Shown here piece by piece: positions 5,950-12,798 of a DNA stretch of 14,681 bases (position 1 is its first letter; each line of letters starts with the position of its first letter). A program made the position numbers and the translations under genes. Location: the NCBI GenBank assembly GCA_900321955.1, contig ONXX01000012.1, positions 1-14,681 on the forward strand. Direction: 5' to 3'. Source of the stretch: an uncultured Bacillota bacterium. GTDB taxonomy: Bacteria > Bacillota_I > Bacilli_A > Erysipelotrichales > Erysipelotrichaceae. The notes below the pieces were generated by a model, which made no database searches, had not been told where the DNA came from, and worked only from the letters and a program-made list of their open reading frames with translations.

Positions 5950-6423
5950 CTATTTTGTCTCTTTACGGACCAGTTCACGGTAGATAAAATCCGGATGATC
6001 CTCTTCACATACGATATCCCAATCCGCCAGATCGAAGTTGTCAAACCAGGTGTCAACTTCGTAAGCCTCTTTGACAAAAGAGACATAGGCCTTTTTGGCA
6101 TATGGATAGGACTGGCGGAAGATCGATGCCCCGCCGCAGATGATGTATTCTGTCTCGTCGTCCTTGTGTTCTTCCAGAAATGCCTTTAAATCGTTGATGA
6201 CATCGACATCCTCCGGATGGTAATTCGGATCGATGGAAGCGACGATAATGTAGCGGTCCACCAGTTTCCTCGGCAAACCGTCATAGGTCGTCTGACCCAT
6301 CAGAATATTCTTATATAAGGTATTGCGCTTGAAGATCTTCAGTTCGTCCTTCAGATGCCAGGGAAGCGCTCCGCGAATACCGATCCCCTTATTGGGATCA
6401 AAAGCCACTGAAAAGCTGATCAT
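5950..6423 (-). CDS. folA: Dihydrofolate reductase
   Basis: A 157-residue DHFR that reduces dihydrofolate to tetrahydrofolate with NADPH, the step that recycles the product of the thymidylate synthase encoded just upstream. Seen: GIG (13-15), LPWHL (20-24), F31 and K32, R57 in the position that binds the folate glutamate, and ICGGASIF (95-102). Two deviations: the active-site acid position, usually Asp in a PWxLPEDL context, reads PWHLKDEL, so Glu27 (with Asp26 next to it) takes that place; and the usual MGRxT reads MGQTT, losing the arginine that contacts the NADPH 2'-phosphate in the E. coli enzyme. The ATG shares one base with the thyA stop (TGATG), so the genes are translationally coupled. 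A terminator follows at once. The family call is secure. Confidence 0.94.
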   Translation of the reverse strand: MISFSVAFDPNKGIGIRGALPWHLKDELKIFKRNTLYKNILMGQTTYDGLPRKLVDRYIIVASIDPNYHPEDVDVINDLKAFLEEHKDDETEYIICGGASIFRQSYPYAKKAYVSFVKEAYEVDTWFDNFDLADWDIVCEEDHPDFIYRELVRKETK

Positions 6424-7301
6424 CAGACAGACACCTTTCCTTTAATTGCCGGCCATGGATCGTAGTCCAGAACCTTGACGTCATCGATCGTGAAATCAAA
6501 GATGTTCTTGATTTCCGGATTGAGCCAAAGTTTCGGAAGTGGTCTTGGCTCTCTGCTTAACTGCTCCTTGATCTGGTCGATGTGATCGAGGTAGATGTGG
6601 GCATCGCCAAAGGTATGGATGAATTCATAAGGTTCATAGCCGCAGACCTGAGCCACCATCGCCAACAACAAGGCATAAGAAGCGATGTTGAACGGCACGC
6701 CTAAAAACAGGTCAGCCGAACGCTGGTAGAGCTGACAGGACAGCTTCTTCTTATCGGCAGAAACATAGAACTGGAAGAAGGCGTGACATGGCGGCAAAGC
6801 CATATCTTTGACCTGCGCCGGATTGTAGGCAACCACCAGATGTCTTCTGGAGAACGGGTCGTTTTTCAGATTCTCGATGAGCTGTGTGATCTGATCGACA
6901 CCGGAATCATCGAAGTTGCGCCATTGTTTGCCATACACCGGGCCAAGATCGCCCCATTGATCCGCAAAGGCTTCATCCTCACAGATCTTCTTGATGAATT
7001 CCTCCATCGTCTCGCCCTGGTATTCCGCTGATTTTTTATACTTGGCATAAGGCCAGTCGTTCCAGATCTTGACGTTTTTCAAAGCCAAAGGACGGATGTT
7101 GGTCTCACCCTTCAAAAACCAGAACAGCTCTTCAAAAATACCACGGTAAAAGACCTTCTTGGTCGTCAACAGAGGAAAACCGTCTTCCAGGTTGACCCGC
7201 ATCTGATAACCGAATTTTGAGATCGTTCCCGTACCGGTCCGATCGCCTCTTTTTTCGCCATGTTCCAAAACTTCACGGCAAAGGTCCAGATATTGTTTCA
7301 T
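6423..7301 (-). CDS. thyA: Thymidylate synthase ThyA
   Basis: A 292-residue classical (folate-reductive) thymidylate synthase that converts dUMP and methylene-tetrahydrofolate to dTMP and dihydrofolate. Seen: RTGTGT (21-26), WFLKGETNI (61-69), the dUMP phosphate-binding DPFSRRH (148-154), catalytic Cys172 in [17 protein letters not shown] and [11 protein letters not shown] (193-210), and HIYLDH (235-240). It carries the small-domain insertion at about 85-120 found in longer Bacillota enzymes such as that of Lactobacillus casei; E. coli ThyA (264 residues) lacks it. A GAGG ribosome binding site lies 7-8 bases before the ATG. It is the first gene of a two-gene operon with folA, overlapping by one base. 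A candidate promoter overlaps the end of the upstream HAD gene. Confidence 0.97.
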   Translation of the reverse strand: MKQYLDLCREVLEHGEKRGDRTGTGTISKFGYQMRVNLEDGFPLLTTKKVFYRGIFEELFWFLKGETNIRPLALKNVKIWNDWPYAKYKKSAEYQGETMEEFIKKICEDEAFADQWGDLGPVYGKQWRNFDDSGVDQITQLIENLKNDPFSRRHLVVAYNPAQVKDMALPPCHAFFQFYVSADKKKLSCQLYQRSADLFLGVPFNIASYALLLAMVAQVCGYEPYEFIHTFGDAHIYLDHIDQIKEQLSREPRPLPKLWLNPEIKNIFDFTIDDVKVLDYDPWPAIKGKVSV

Positions 7302-7313
7302 AACACTACCTCA

Positions 7314-7342
7314 CTTATAACAATTATAACCGTAATTATCAA
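7314..7342 (-). promoter_or_regulatory. Candidate thyA-folA promoter(s)
   Basis: On the minus strand TTGATA (7342-7337), which overlaps the stop codon of the HAD gene, and TATAAG (7319-7314) are 17 bases apart, a good housekeeping-type pair. Its start (~7307) would cut into the GAGG ribosome binding site. A second -10, TATAAT (7328-7323), would start near 7316 and keep the ribosome binding site, but has no good -35. Either or both may be used. Confidence 0.5.
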
Positions 7343-8082
7343 AAACTGCTTCTGATCTGTCTTCGTAAGCTCTTGAGATCCATGCCTTCCATGACATAGG
7401 TCACTTTTTTCGTACTTAGCCCCTTGGGTGAAAGATTGCTGTGAATATAATAGGCATCCATACCGACAGCCAAGGCTGCTTCGATATCACAGATCGGATC
7501 GTTGCCGATCATCAGACATTTCTTTTGATCCAAGCGATGTTTTTTAAGCAGCGCCTTAAAGAAAGCAGGATCCGGCTTCTTATAGCCGATCACAGAAGAG
7601 ATCGCAATATCGTCAAACAAATCTTCGATTCCCAGTTCTTTGATCTCACTTAAAGTGAAGAGCTCCTGGGCATTGCTTAAAAGATAGACACCCTTGCCCT
7701 CTTTCTTTAAAAAAGTCAGAAGCTCTTTGGCGCCGGCATAAAGCCGAAGACGAGACAAGGATGCCTTGCGAAAACAGGAAGCCGTCTTAGCAATCCTTCT
7801 TTCATCCGCATCGATTCCCTTATCCTTATATAAATAACAAAAGACCTCTTTGATATCGATCTCAATATGATGTCCCTTTTCTGTTCTCTGCTTTTCCAGC
7901 TCCTTCACTTTATTGAAATACGCCTCTTTTAATTCCCGATAGGAATACGAAGCTCCCTCTTTACAAAAATAGACAGCCATCTTCTTCCAGAAAGAAGCCT
8001 TCCATTCATCGGTATGGATATCGACCAATGTCCCATACAGATCAAAGATGTAATTCTCATATACCTTCATCATTGTTTTCAT
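7339..8082 (-). CDS. HAD superfamily (subfamily IA) hydrolase with a dehalogenase-type DxYGT motif
   Basis: A 247-residue haloacid-dehalogenase-fold hydrolase. Motif I is FDLYGTLVD (13-21; nucleophile D14), motif II LLSNA (134-138), motif III lysine in GYKKPD (166-171) and motif IV GNDPICDI (193-200). A helical cap (residues ~25-110) makes it a C1-capped subfamily I member. The second aspartate of the usual DxDGT is replaced by tyrosine (Y16), the pattern of L-2-haloacid dehalogenases and some uncharacterised Bacillota members, so phosphatase activity should not be assumed. Several ATGs are close together (MKTMMKVYEN) with no strong ribosome binding site, so the exact start is uncertain; M5 is possible. 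It lies 104 bases after another HAD gene and just upstream of thyA on the same strand. Confidence 0.85.
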   Translation of the reverse strand: MKTMMKVYENYIFDLYGTLVDIHTDEWKASFWKKMAVYFCKEGASYSYRELKEAYFNKVKELEKQRTEKGHHIEIDIKEVFCYLYKDKGIDADERRIAKTASCFRKASLSRLRLYAGAKELLTFLKKEGKGVYLLSNAQELFTLSEIKELGIEDLFDDIAISSVIGYKKPDPAFFKALLKKHRLDQKKCLMIGNDPICDIEAALAVGMDAYYIHSNLSPKGLSTKKVTYVMEGMDLKSLRRQIRSSF

Positions 8083-8186
8083 CTTAACTTTTTTTCAAAA
8101 GGAATGTTCCATCTTTTTAATAAAGAATGATACAGATACATGCTTCTTCGCAAAAGAAACAAAAGCAGAAAAAGAAAAATTTGTAT

Positions 8187-9035
8187 CTAAGCCATCTGAT
8201 CGCATATGCTTTCAAGCAGTCTTGCCACGCCTTTTTCTCTGTTGGATAAGGCGATATGTGCAGCTGCTTTTTTTGTCACTTCATCCGCATTGCCCATCGC
8301 ATAGGAATTTTTGAAGTGTTTCAACATTGGAATATCGTTGCCGCTGTCACCAATGGTCACCACCTCATCTTCATCAATCCCCATTACTTCACAATAACGG
8401 CTGATCGCCTTGGCCTTGTTGGCGCAAGCGGAAGTGATCTCGATGTTGGCCATCATATCCAAAGCCACGATATTGGCATCAAAGAAAGCTTCCTTGACCT
8501 CGCAAATCAGTTCATCCTTAATATCTTCTTTCATGAACAGAACTTCGATCTTGGCGATGTGGCCGATCGGGATCTGTTCAAGCGTTTTGTCAAAATACAT
8601 CTCTTTTTTCTCATAGATCCAGGCAAAGACATCCTTTGGGTCTTCTCTGAAGCTTCTTTGAAAGACGGGATAAGCCCTTTGATAGAAGCGTTTCTTATCC
8701 CAGCAGGTAAAGGTCCCTTGCTCTCCATGAAATTCGACGGGCGTATCGTATTTGTCACAGAGTTTTTGTGCCAGACGTACCTGGTCAGCGTCTAAATATT
8801 CCGAAAAGATTGTTTTCCCATTCTGTACCAGAACCGCTCCGTTGACGCAGTTCAAAACGACATCCTCCACTTCGCAAGTGATCACGCTTAACTCCCAGGG
8901 GTTTCGGCCGGTCGCCACCATAAAAGTGCCGCCCAGCTTCCGGAATCGCCTGATTGCCTCAATCGTCTCTGGTTCAAATTCGGAATACTCATTGACTAAC
9001 GTGCCGTCAACGTCCGCAACAAAGAGCTTTATCAT
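8187..9035 (-). CDS. Cof-type HAD-IIB sugar/nucleotide phosphatase
   Basis: A 282-residue HAD hydrolase of the Cof type with a C2 cap. Motif I is DVDGTL (8-13; D8 and D10), motif II ATGR (41-44), motif III lysine in NKAKAI (206-211) and motif IV GDSGNDIPML (229-238). Family members dephosphorylate sugar phosphates, phosphorylated pyridoxal or flavin intermediates; the substrate cannot be read here. The start MIKLFVADVDGTL matches the family, and an in-frame TAG five codons upstream of the ATG limits the choice. The -10 TATAAT lies nine bases before the ATG, leaving almost no leader and only GAGA as a ribosome binding site. It is transcribed divergently from the M16C peptidase. No clear terminator follows; the minus strand after the stop is a long pyrimidine tract. 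Confidence 0.92.
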   Translation of the reverse strand: MIKLFVADVDGTLVNEYSEFEPETIEAIRRFRKLGGTFMVATGRNPWELSVITCEVEDVVLNCVNGAVLVQNGKTIFSEYLDADQVRLAQKLCDKYDTPVEFHGEQGTFTCWDKKRFYQRAYPVFQRSFREDPKDVFAWIYEKKEMYFDKTLEQIPIGHIAKIEVLFMKEDIKDELICEVKEAFFDANIVALDMMANIEITSACANKAKAISRYCEVMGIDEDEVVTIGDSGNDIPMLKHFKNSYAMGNADEVTKKAAAHIALSNREKGVARLLESICDQMA

Positions 9036-9044
9036 GATGGTCTC

Positions 9045-9050
9045 ATTATA
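9045..9050 (-). promoter_or_regulatory. -10 box of the Cof phosphatase gene
   Basis: Minus-strand TATAAT (9050-9045) lies nine bases before the ATG at 9035. Initiation about seven bases downstream would leave a leader of only about three bases. No convincing -35 is seen at 16-18 bases. It is back-to-back with the plus-strand promoter at 9075-9083. Confidence 0.5.
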
Positions 9051-9074
9051 CTAGGGAAGAAAGAAAATTCATCG

Positions 9075-9083
9075 TGCTATAAT
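9075..9083 (+). promoter_or_regulatory. Extended -10 promoter of the M16C peptidase gene
   Basis: TGcTATAAT is an extended -10 (TG 9075-9076, hexamer 9078-9083). The start near 9090 leaves a short leader that carries TTGGAG before the ATG at 9108. No good -35 is seen. The two divergent -10 boxes are 27 bases apart, so the polymerases would compete for the same DNA. Confidence 0.6.
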
Positions 9084-9107
9084 CATTTTGTTGGAGAAAA
9101 TAAAACT

Positions 9108-12005
9108 ATGCAAATAAACGATATCATTCATGGATTTAAGATCCTCAATATCAGACACCTCGAAGAGGTCAATGGTGACATGTATGAAATGGTCCACGAA
9201 AAGACCGGTGCCCGCACCATCTGGTTAAAGCGTGACGATGAAAACAAGACCTTCTCGATCGCCTTCAAGACGACGCCGGTCGACGATACCGGTGTCTTCC
9301 ACATCCTGGAACACTCCGTCCTGAACGGTTCACGCAAGTATCCGGTCAGAGAACCTTTCGTCGATCTTCTGAAGGGTTCCTTACAGACCTTCTTAAACGC
9401 AATGACCTATCCTGACAAGACGGTCTATCCGGTCTCTTCCCGAAACGACAAAGACTTCGTCAACCTGATGCGCGTCTATCTGGATGCGGTCTTCTATCCG
9501 TTAGTCTTAAACAATCCGAACGTCTTCTATCAGGAAGGCTGGCACTACGAATTAAACGATGTCAATGAAGACCCGATCTACAAAGGCGTCGTCTTCAATG
9601 AGATGAAGGGTGCCTTCTCTTCGCCGGACGGCGTCAAGTCCAGACTCATGATGCACGCCTTATTCCCGGACAACTGCTATGGCAACGAATCAGGCGGCGA
9701 TCCGGACTTCATCACCGATTTGAGCTACGAACAGTTCTGTGCTGCCCACCGCAAATACTACAATCCGTCCAATTCCTATATTTTCTTAGATGGTGCGATG
9801 GACATTGAGCAGATCCTGGCAATCATCAATGATGAATACCTTTCCAACTTTGGCAAGGAAGGCGACCTGATTGAAATCAATAAACAGGCGCCGGTCACCG
9901 ATATCGTGAAAAAAGAATACGAGATCTCGCCGGAAGATGATCCGAAAGGCAAGGCCCAGATGGCCTATGGCTATGTCGTCGGTGACTATGACGACATCGA
10001 GAAAAACATCGCCTTCTCTTTGATCTCCTCTGTCCTTTCTTCTTCCAATGAATCGCCACTAAAGAAAGCCATTCTTTCCAAGGGCTTGGGCGAAGATGTG
10101 TCCTTTGATATACAGGACGGCATCTTACAGCCATACGTCCAGATCGATGTCTACAATTCCGACAGCGATAAGGAAAAGGAAGTCTATGAGACGATACAGG
10201 ACGTCTTAAAAGATGCCGTTAAAAACGGTCTGGATAAGAAAGAACTGGAAGCCGCTCTCAACCAGCGTGAATTCAAAGCTTTGGAAAGAGACTACGGCGG
10301 CATGCCGAAGGGCCTGGTCTTCGCCTTGTCATCTCTGGACTCCTGGCTCTACGGCGGCGATCCGAAAGATCCGATCTGCTATGGACAGGTCTTCAACTCC
10401 TTACGTGAGAAGTTAAAGACTTCCTACTACGAAGATCTGATCGACACCTACATCCTCAAGTCCGACCACCACGCTTCCATCCTTCTGGATCCTTCCAACA
10501 CCTTAGGGGAAAAGAAACTGAAGGCAGAAAAAGAAAAGCTGCACAAGATCGCTTCCAAAATGAGCCAAACTCAAAAGGAAGAACTGGTCGCTTTGAACAA
10601 GCAGCTGGCGATATGGCAGAATCAGGAAGATACGCCGGAACAGAAAGCGACGCTGCCGGCTCTTCATCTGGAAGACCTCAAGAAGACGCCTTCTTCCTAT
10701 CCGCTCAACGCTAAAGAAGTCGACGGCACCCTGATGCTCGACCACCCGGTCGAGACCGGCGGCATCTCCTACAACTCTTTGATCGTTGACAGCGACGACC
10801 TCAAGGAAGAAGAAGTCACCCTGGCTGCCCAGCTCACGACACTGTTAGGCAACCTGCCGACTAAGAACTACGACGTCTTAAGTCTCAACCGCCAGATCAA
10901 ATCCTTACTGGGTGATCTGTCGATGACCTTTACCGGATCAAGATCTTTTAAAGACGGATCCTTAAAAGATTTTGCCGTCATCTCCTGGTCCAGCCTTTGC
11001 CGCAATGACAAGGAAGCCAACGCCTTGGTCAAGGAGATTTTATACTCCACCAACTTCGATGATGCCAAGGCCATCCGTGACCTCCTGAAACAAAACATCT
11101 TCTCCCTCGAGCAGGCCTACATCAATACCGGCCACGCTCTGGCCATACAGCGTGCCGCTTCCTACTCTTCCGGCGTCTCCGCCACTGCCGAATACGCCAA
11201 GGGCTATGAAGCCTACCGCTATCTGAAAGACCTCGATGAACACTGGGAAGAAAAATCCGGCCACTTCATTGAAGCGCTGAAAGAACTGACCAGGAAGCTC
11301 TTCATCAAGGAGCGCTACACTCTCTCCGTTGCCGGTGAAAACAGAGAAGAAAACTTCAAGGATATCTTATCCGATGCCCCACATGGAAACATCGGTCCGA
11401 AATATACGATCACACCGCTAGGCAAGCGCAATGAAGGCATCGCCGTTCCGGCTAATGTCTCCTTTGCCGCCAAGTCTTCGTTGATTGATGATAAAGTCAA
11501 GAAGATCGGCACGATGATCGTCTTGACCAACATCCTGACCTACGACTATCTCTGGAACAACATCCGTGTCAAAGGCGGCGCCTATGGCACCGGCTTCCGT
11601 TCCGGCATTGTCAAGACGGCAGGGTTCTATTCCTACCGTGATCCAAATCCGGCCAATTCCTTAAACGTCTACAAAAAGACGGTCGAATACCTGGAAGATT
11701 TCTGTGAAAAGAAACAGCCGATCGAAAACTACATCGTTGGCACGACCGGCGACTTTGATCCGCTGATGTCACTTCGCACATCGATCACCACATCCGATAT
11801 GGAATACCTGATGGGCTACTCCTACGAAGATAAGGCAAAGATCCTCTCCGAGATCTTATCAACCACGATTGAGGACATCCAAGAAGCGATCGACATCTTC
11901 CGTTTCGTCAATGAACAGGACCGCATCTGCGTCATCGGCAACAGAGCTGCCTTAGAGAAATGCGAAGATCTGTCCGTCATCTTTGATCTCAACAAAACAC
12001 ACTAG
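9108..12005 (+). CDS. M16C (presequence-protease/falcilysin-like) insulinase-family zinc peptidase
   Basis: A 965-residue single-chain peptidase. Seen: the inverted zinc motif HILEH (65-69; zinc ligands H65 and H69, catalytic base E68) in the context FHILEHSVLNGS, the third ligand E165 in FNEMKGAF, and the C-terminal Arg-Tyr pair R820/Y826 in RVKGGAYG that helps bind substrate in this family. The length (~970) and four-domain layout (catalytic half, second M16-like domain, M16C-associated helices from about 460, C-terminal half) match mitochondrial PreP/Cym1 and bacterial M16C enzymes, which form a closed chamber that degrades peptides. There is no signal peptide or membrane segment, so it probably clears peptides in the cytoplasm. 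Codons are strongly C-ending (ATC, TTC, GTC), which hints at high expression. The gene is monocistronic, with its own promoter and a strong terminator after the stop. Confidence 0.95.
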   Translation: MQINDIIHGFKILNIRHLEEVNGDMYEMVHEKTGARTIWLKRDDENKTFSIAFKTTPVDDTGVFHILEHSVLNGSRKYPVREPFVDLLKGSLQTFLNAMTYPDKTVYPVSSRNDKDFVNLMRVYLDAVFYPLVLNNPNVFYQEGWHYELNDVNEDPIYKGVVFNEMKGAFSSPDGVKSRLMMHALFPDNCYGNESGGDPDFITDLSYEQFCAAHRKYYNPSNSYIFLDGAMDIEQILAIINDEYLSNFGKEGDLIEINKQAPVTDIVKKEYEISPEDDPKGKAQMAYGYVVGDYDDIEKNIAFSLISSVLSSSNESPLKKAILSKGLGEDVSFDIQDGILQPYVQIDVYNSDSDKEKEVYETIQDVLKDAVKNGLDKKELEAALNQREFKALERDYGGMPKGLVFALSSLDSWLYGGDPKDPICYGQVFNSLREKLKTSYYEDLIDTYILKSDHHASILLDPSNTLGEKKLKAEKEKLHKIASKMSQTQKEELVALNKQLAIWQNQEDTPEQKATLPALHLEDLKKTPSSYPLNAKEVDGTLMLDHPVETGGISYNSLIVDSDDLKEEEVTLAAQLTTLLGNLPTKNYDVLSLNRQIKSLLGDLSMTFTGSRSFKDGSLKDFAVISWSSLCRNDKEANALVKEILYSTNFDDAKAIRDLLKQNIFSLEQAYINTGHALAIQRAASYSSGVSATAEYAKGYEAYRYLKDLDEHWEEKSGHFIEALKELTRKLFIKERYTLSVAGENREENFKDILSDAPHGNIGPKYTITPLGKRNEGIAVPANVSFAAKSSLIDDKVKKIGTMIVLTNILTYDYLWNNIRVKGGAYGTGFRSGIVKTAGFYSYRDPNPANSLNVYKKTVEYLEDFCEKKQPIENYIVGTTGDFDPLMSLRTSITTSDMEYLMGYSYEDKAKILSEILSTTIEDIQEAIDIFRFVNEQDRICVIGNRAALEKCEDLSVIFDLNKTH

Positions 12006-12036
12006 AGACACAGGTTACCCGCCTGTGTCTTTTTTT
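12006..12036 (+). terminator. Intrinsic terminator of the M16C peptidase gene
   Basis: Directly after the TAG, AGACACAGG (12006-12014) and CCTGTGTCT (12022-12030) pair perfectly over nine bases around a seven-base loop, followed by a T tract (12030-12036). Confidence 0.92.
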
Positions 12037-12058
12037 ATAAAAAGGCAAGGCAATGTAC

Positions 12059-12105
12059 TATAATAAAAGAAAGTAAACCTACATCAACGGATCATATAAT
12101 GATGT
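12059..12105 (+). promoter_or_regulatory. Promoter region and leader of the CW_7-repeat gene with nested inverted repeats
   Basis: Two TATAAT boxes lie in tandem (12059-12064 and 12095-12100); neither has a good -35. The second sits inside nested inverted repeats: ACATCA (12081-12086) with TGATGT (12100-12105), and ATCAT (12091-12095) with ATGAT (12099-12103). The arrangement could be an operator over the second -10 or a small hairpin in the leader of the first transcript. A very strong AGGAGG (12118-12123) follows, ten bases before the ATG at 12134. Confidence 0.45.
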
Positions 12106-12133
12106 AAAAAATCAAAAAGGAGGATCAAGAATA

Positions 12134-12709
12134 ATGGGATTATTTGATGGTTTCAAAAAGAAAGCTGAAGAAGCAAAACAGGCAACCGTAGCTAAGACTG
12201 AAGAAGTCAAGAAAGACATTGACACATTAGCTAAGGAAGTCGTCGATGGTCGTTGGGGTTCTACTGATCAGGAAATCAAACAGAAACTCGAAGCTGCCGG
12301 CTATGACACTTACTTACAGGTCAAGTCCAAAGCCAACAGCCTGATCAAGGCTGCTGCCGATGCCAAAGCTGCTGCTGAAGCTGCTGCAAAGGCTGCTGCC
12401 AAGAAGGCTGAAGAAGCCAGAGAGGCTGCCAAGGCTGCCAGAATCGAAGAACTCGCCAAGGAAGTTATCCAGGGCAAGTGGGGCAATGGTCAGGAAAGAA
12501 AAGACAAGCTCACTGCTGCCGGCTATGACTACTCTGCTGTTCAGGGCAAGGTCAACGAACTCTTAAACTCCGGCAAGGATCTTGAAACAGTTGCCAAGGA
12601 AGTTATCCAGGGTAAATGGGGCAATGGTCAGGAAAGAAAAGACAAACTGACAGCTGCCGGCTACAACTACTCTGAAGTTCAGGCTCTTGTCAACAAACTC
12701 TTAGGTTAA
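12134..12709 (+). CDS. Small protein with three Cpl-7/CW_7-like wall-binding repeats and an Ala-rich helix, no enzyme domain
   Basis: 191 residues. Order: an amphipathic lysine-rich start (MGLFDGFKKKAEEAKQ), a divergent repeat at 33-71 (AKEVVDGRWGS ... AAGYDTYLQVKSKANSLI), a highly charged, alanine-rich helix at 72-106 likely to form a coiled coil, then two almost identical repeats at 108-144 and 154-190 with AKEVIQGKWGNGQERKDKL, AAGY and a final VNxLL. This repeat pattern matches the Cpl-7 (CW_7, PF08230) cell-wall-binding module, known from phage and bacterial lysins, where it binds the muropeptide. Here no catalytic domain, signal peptide, sortase motif or transmembrane segment is present. 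The very strong ribosome binding site and Ala/Lys/Glu-rich composition suggest abundant expression. A terminator follows. The function is unknown: possibly a cytoplasmic or membrane-associated structural or stress protein, or a wall protein exported by an unrecognised route. Neighbours give no pathway. Confidence 0.8.
   Translation: MGLFDGFKKKAEEAKQATVAKTEEVKKDIDTLAKEVVDGRWGSTDQEIKQKLEAAGYDTYLQVKSKANSLIKAAADAKAAAEAAAKAAAKKAEEAREAAKAARIEELAKEVIQGKWGNGQERKDKLTAAGYDYSAVQGKVNELLNSGKDLETVAKEVIQGKWGNGQERKDKLTAAGYNYSEVQALVNKLLG
12455..12682 (+). repeat. Tandem in-gene repeat, period 138 bp (two near-identical CW_7 units)
   Basis: Bases 12455-12544 and 12593-12682 are 138 bp (46 codons) apart and differ at only 9 of 90 positions; the first ~60 bases differ at two or three third-codon sites. 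The first unit at about 12230-12346 is much more diverged. This points to a recent duplication or gene conversion of the third unit from the second, and the copy number may vary between strains. Confidence 0.9.
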
Positions 12710-12726
12710 AAGACAGACAAACGAAA

Positions 12727-12760
12727 AAGAAGGAGATCGCAAAGATTTCCTTCTTTTTTT
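12727..12760 (+). terminator. Intrinsic terminator of the CW_7-repeat gene
   Basis: AAGAAGGA (12727-12734) pairs with TCCTTCTT (12748-12755), extended inward by a G-U and two A-U pairs, and is followed by a T run to 12760. Confidence 0.87.
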
Positions 12761-12764
12761 GTAC

Positions 12765-12789
12765 GAAAAAGAAGACCCGAAGGTCTTCT
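12765..12789 (-). terminator. Intrinsic terminator of the mnmG-AIM24 operon (UUCG tetraloop)
   Basis: On the minus strand AGAAGACC and GGTCTTCT form a perfect eight-base stem closed by TTCG, a very stable tetraloop, followed by TTTTT. It lies ten bases after the AIM24 stop. With the plus-strand terminator at 12727-12760 it insulates two convergent genes. Confidence 0.9.
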
Positions 12790-12798
12790 GCTTTCTAA

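Noticed and set aside
8134..8188. Long-loop inverted repeat AGATACA/TGTATCT with an inner TGCTT/AAGCA after the Cof gene
   Set aside because: The stem is interrupted by a 14-base purine bulge on one side and has no good U tract in the right place; not convincing as a terminator or regulatory RNA. The rest of this 104-base gap shows only a pyrimidine-rich minus strand and a weak -10 for the next HAD gene.
8256..8795. A 179-codon plus-strand open frame antisense to the Cof phosphatase
   Set aside because: Shadow frame; the minus strand carries all four HAD motifs.
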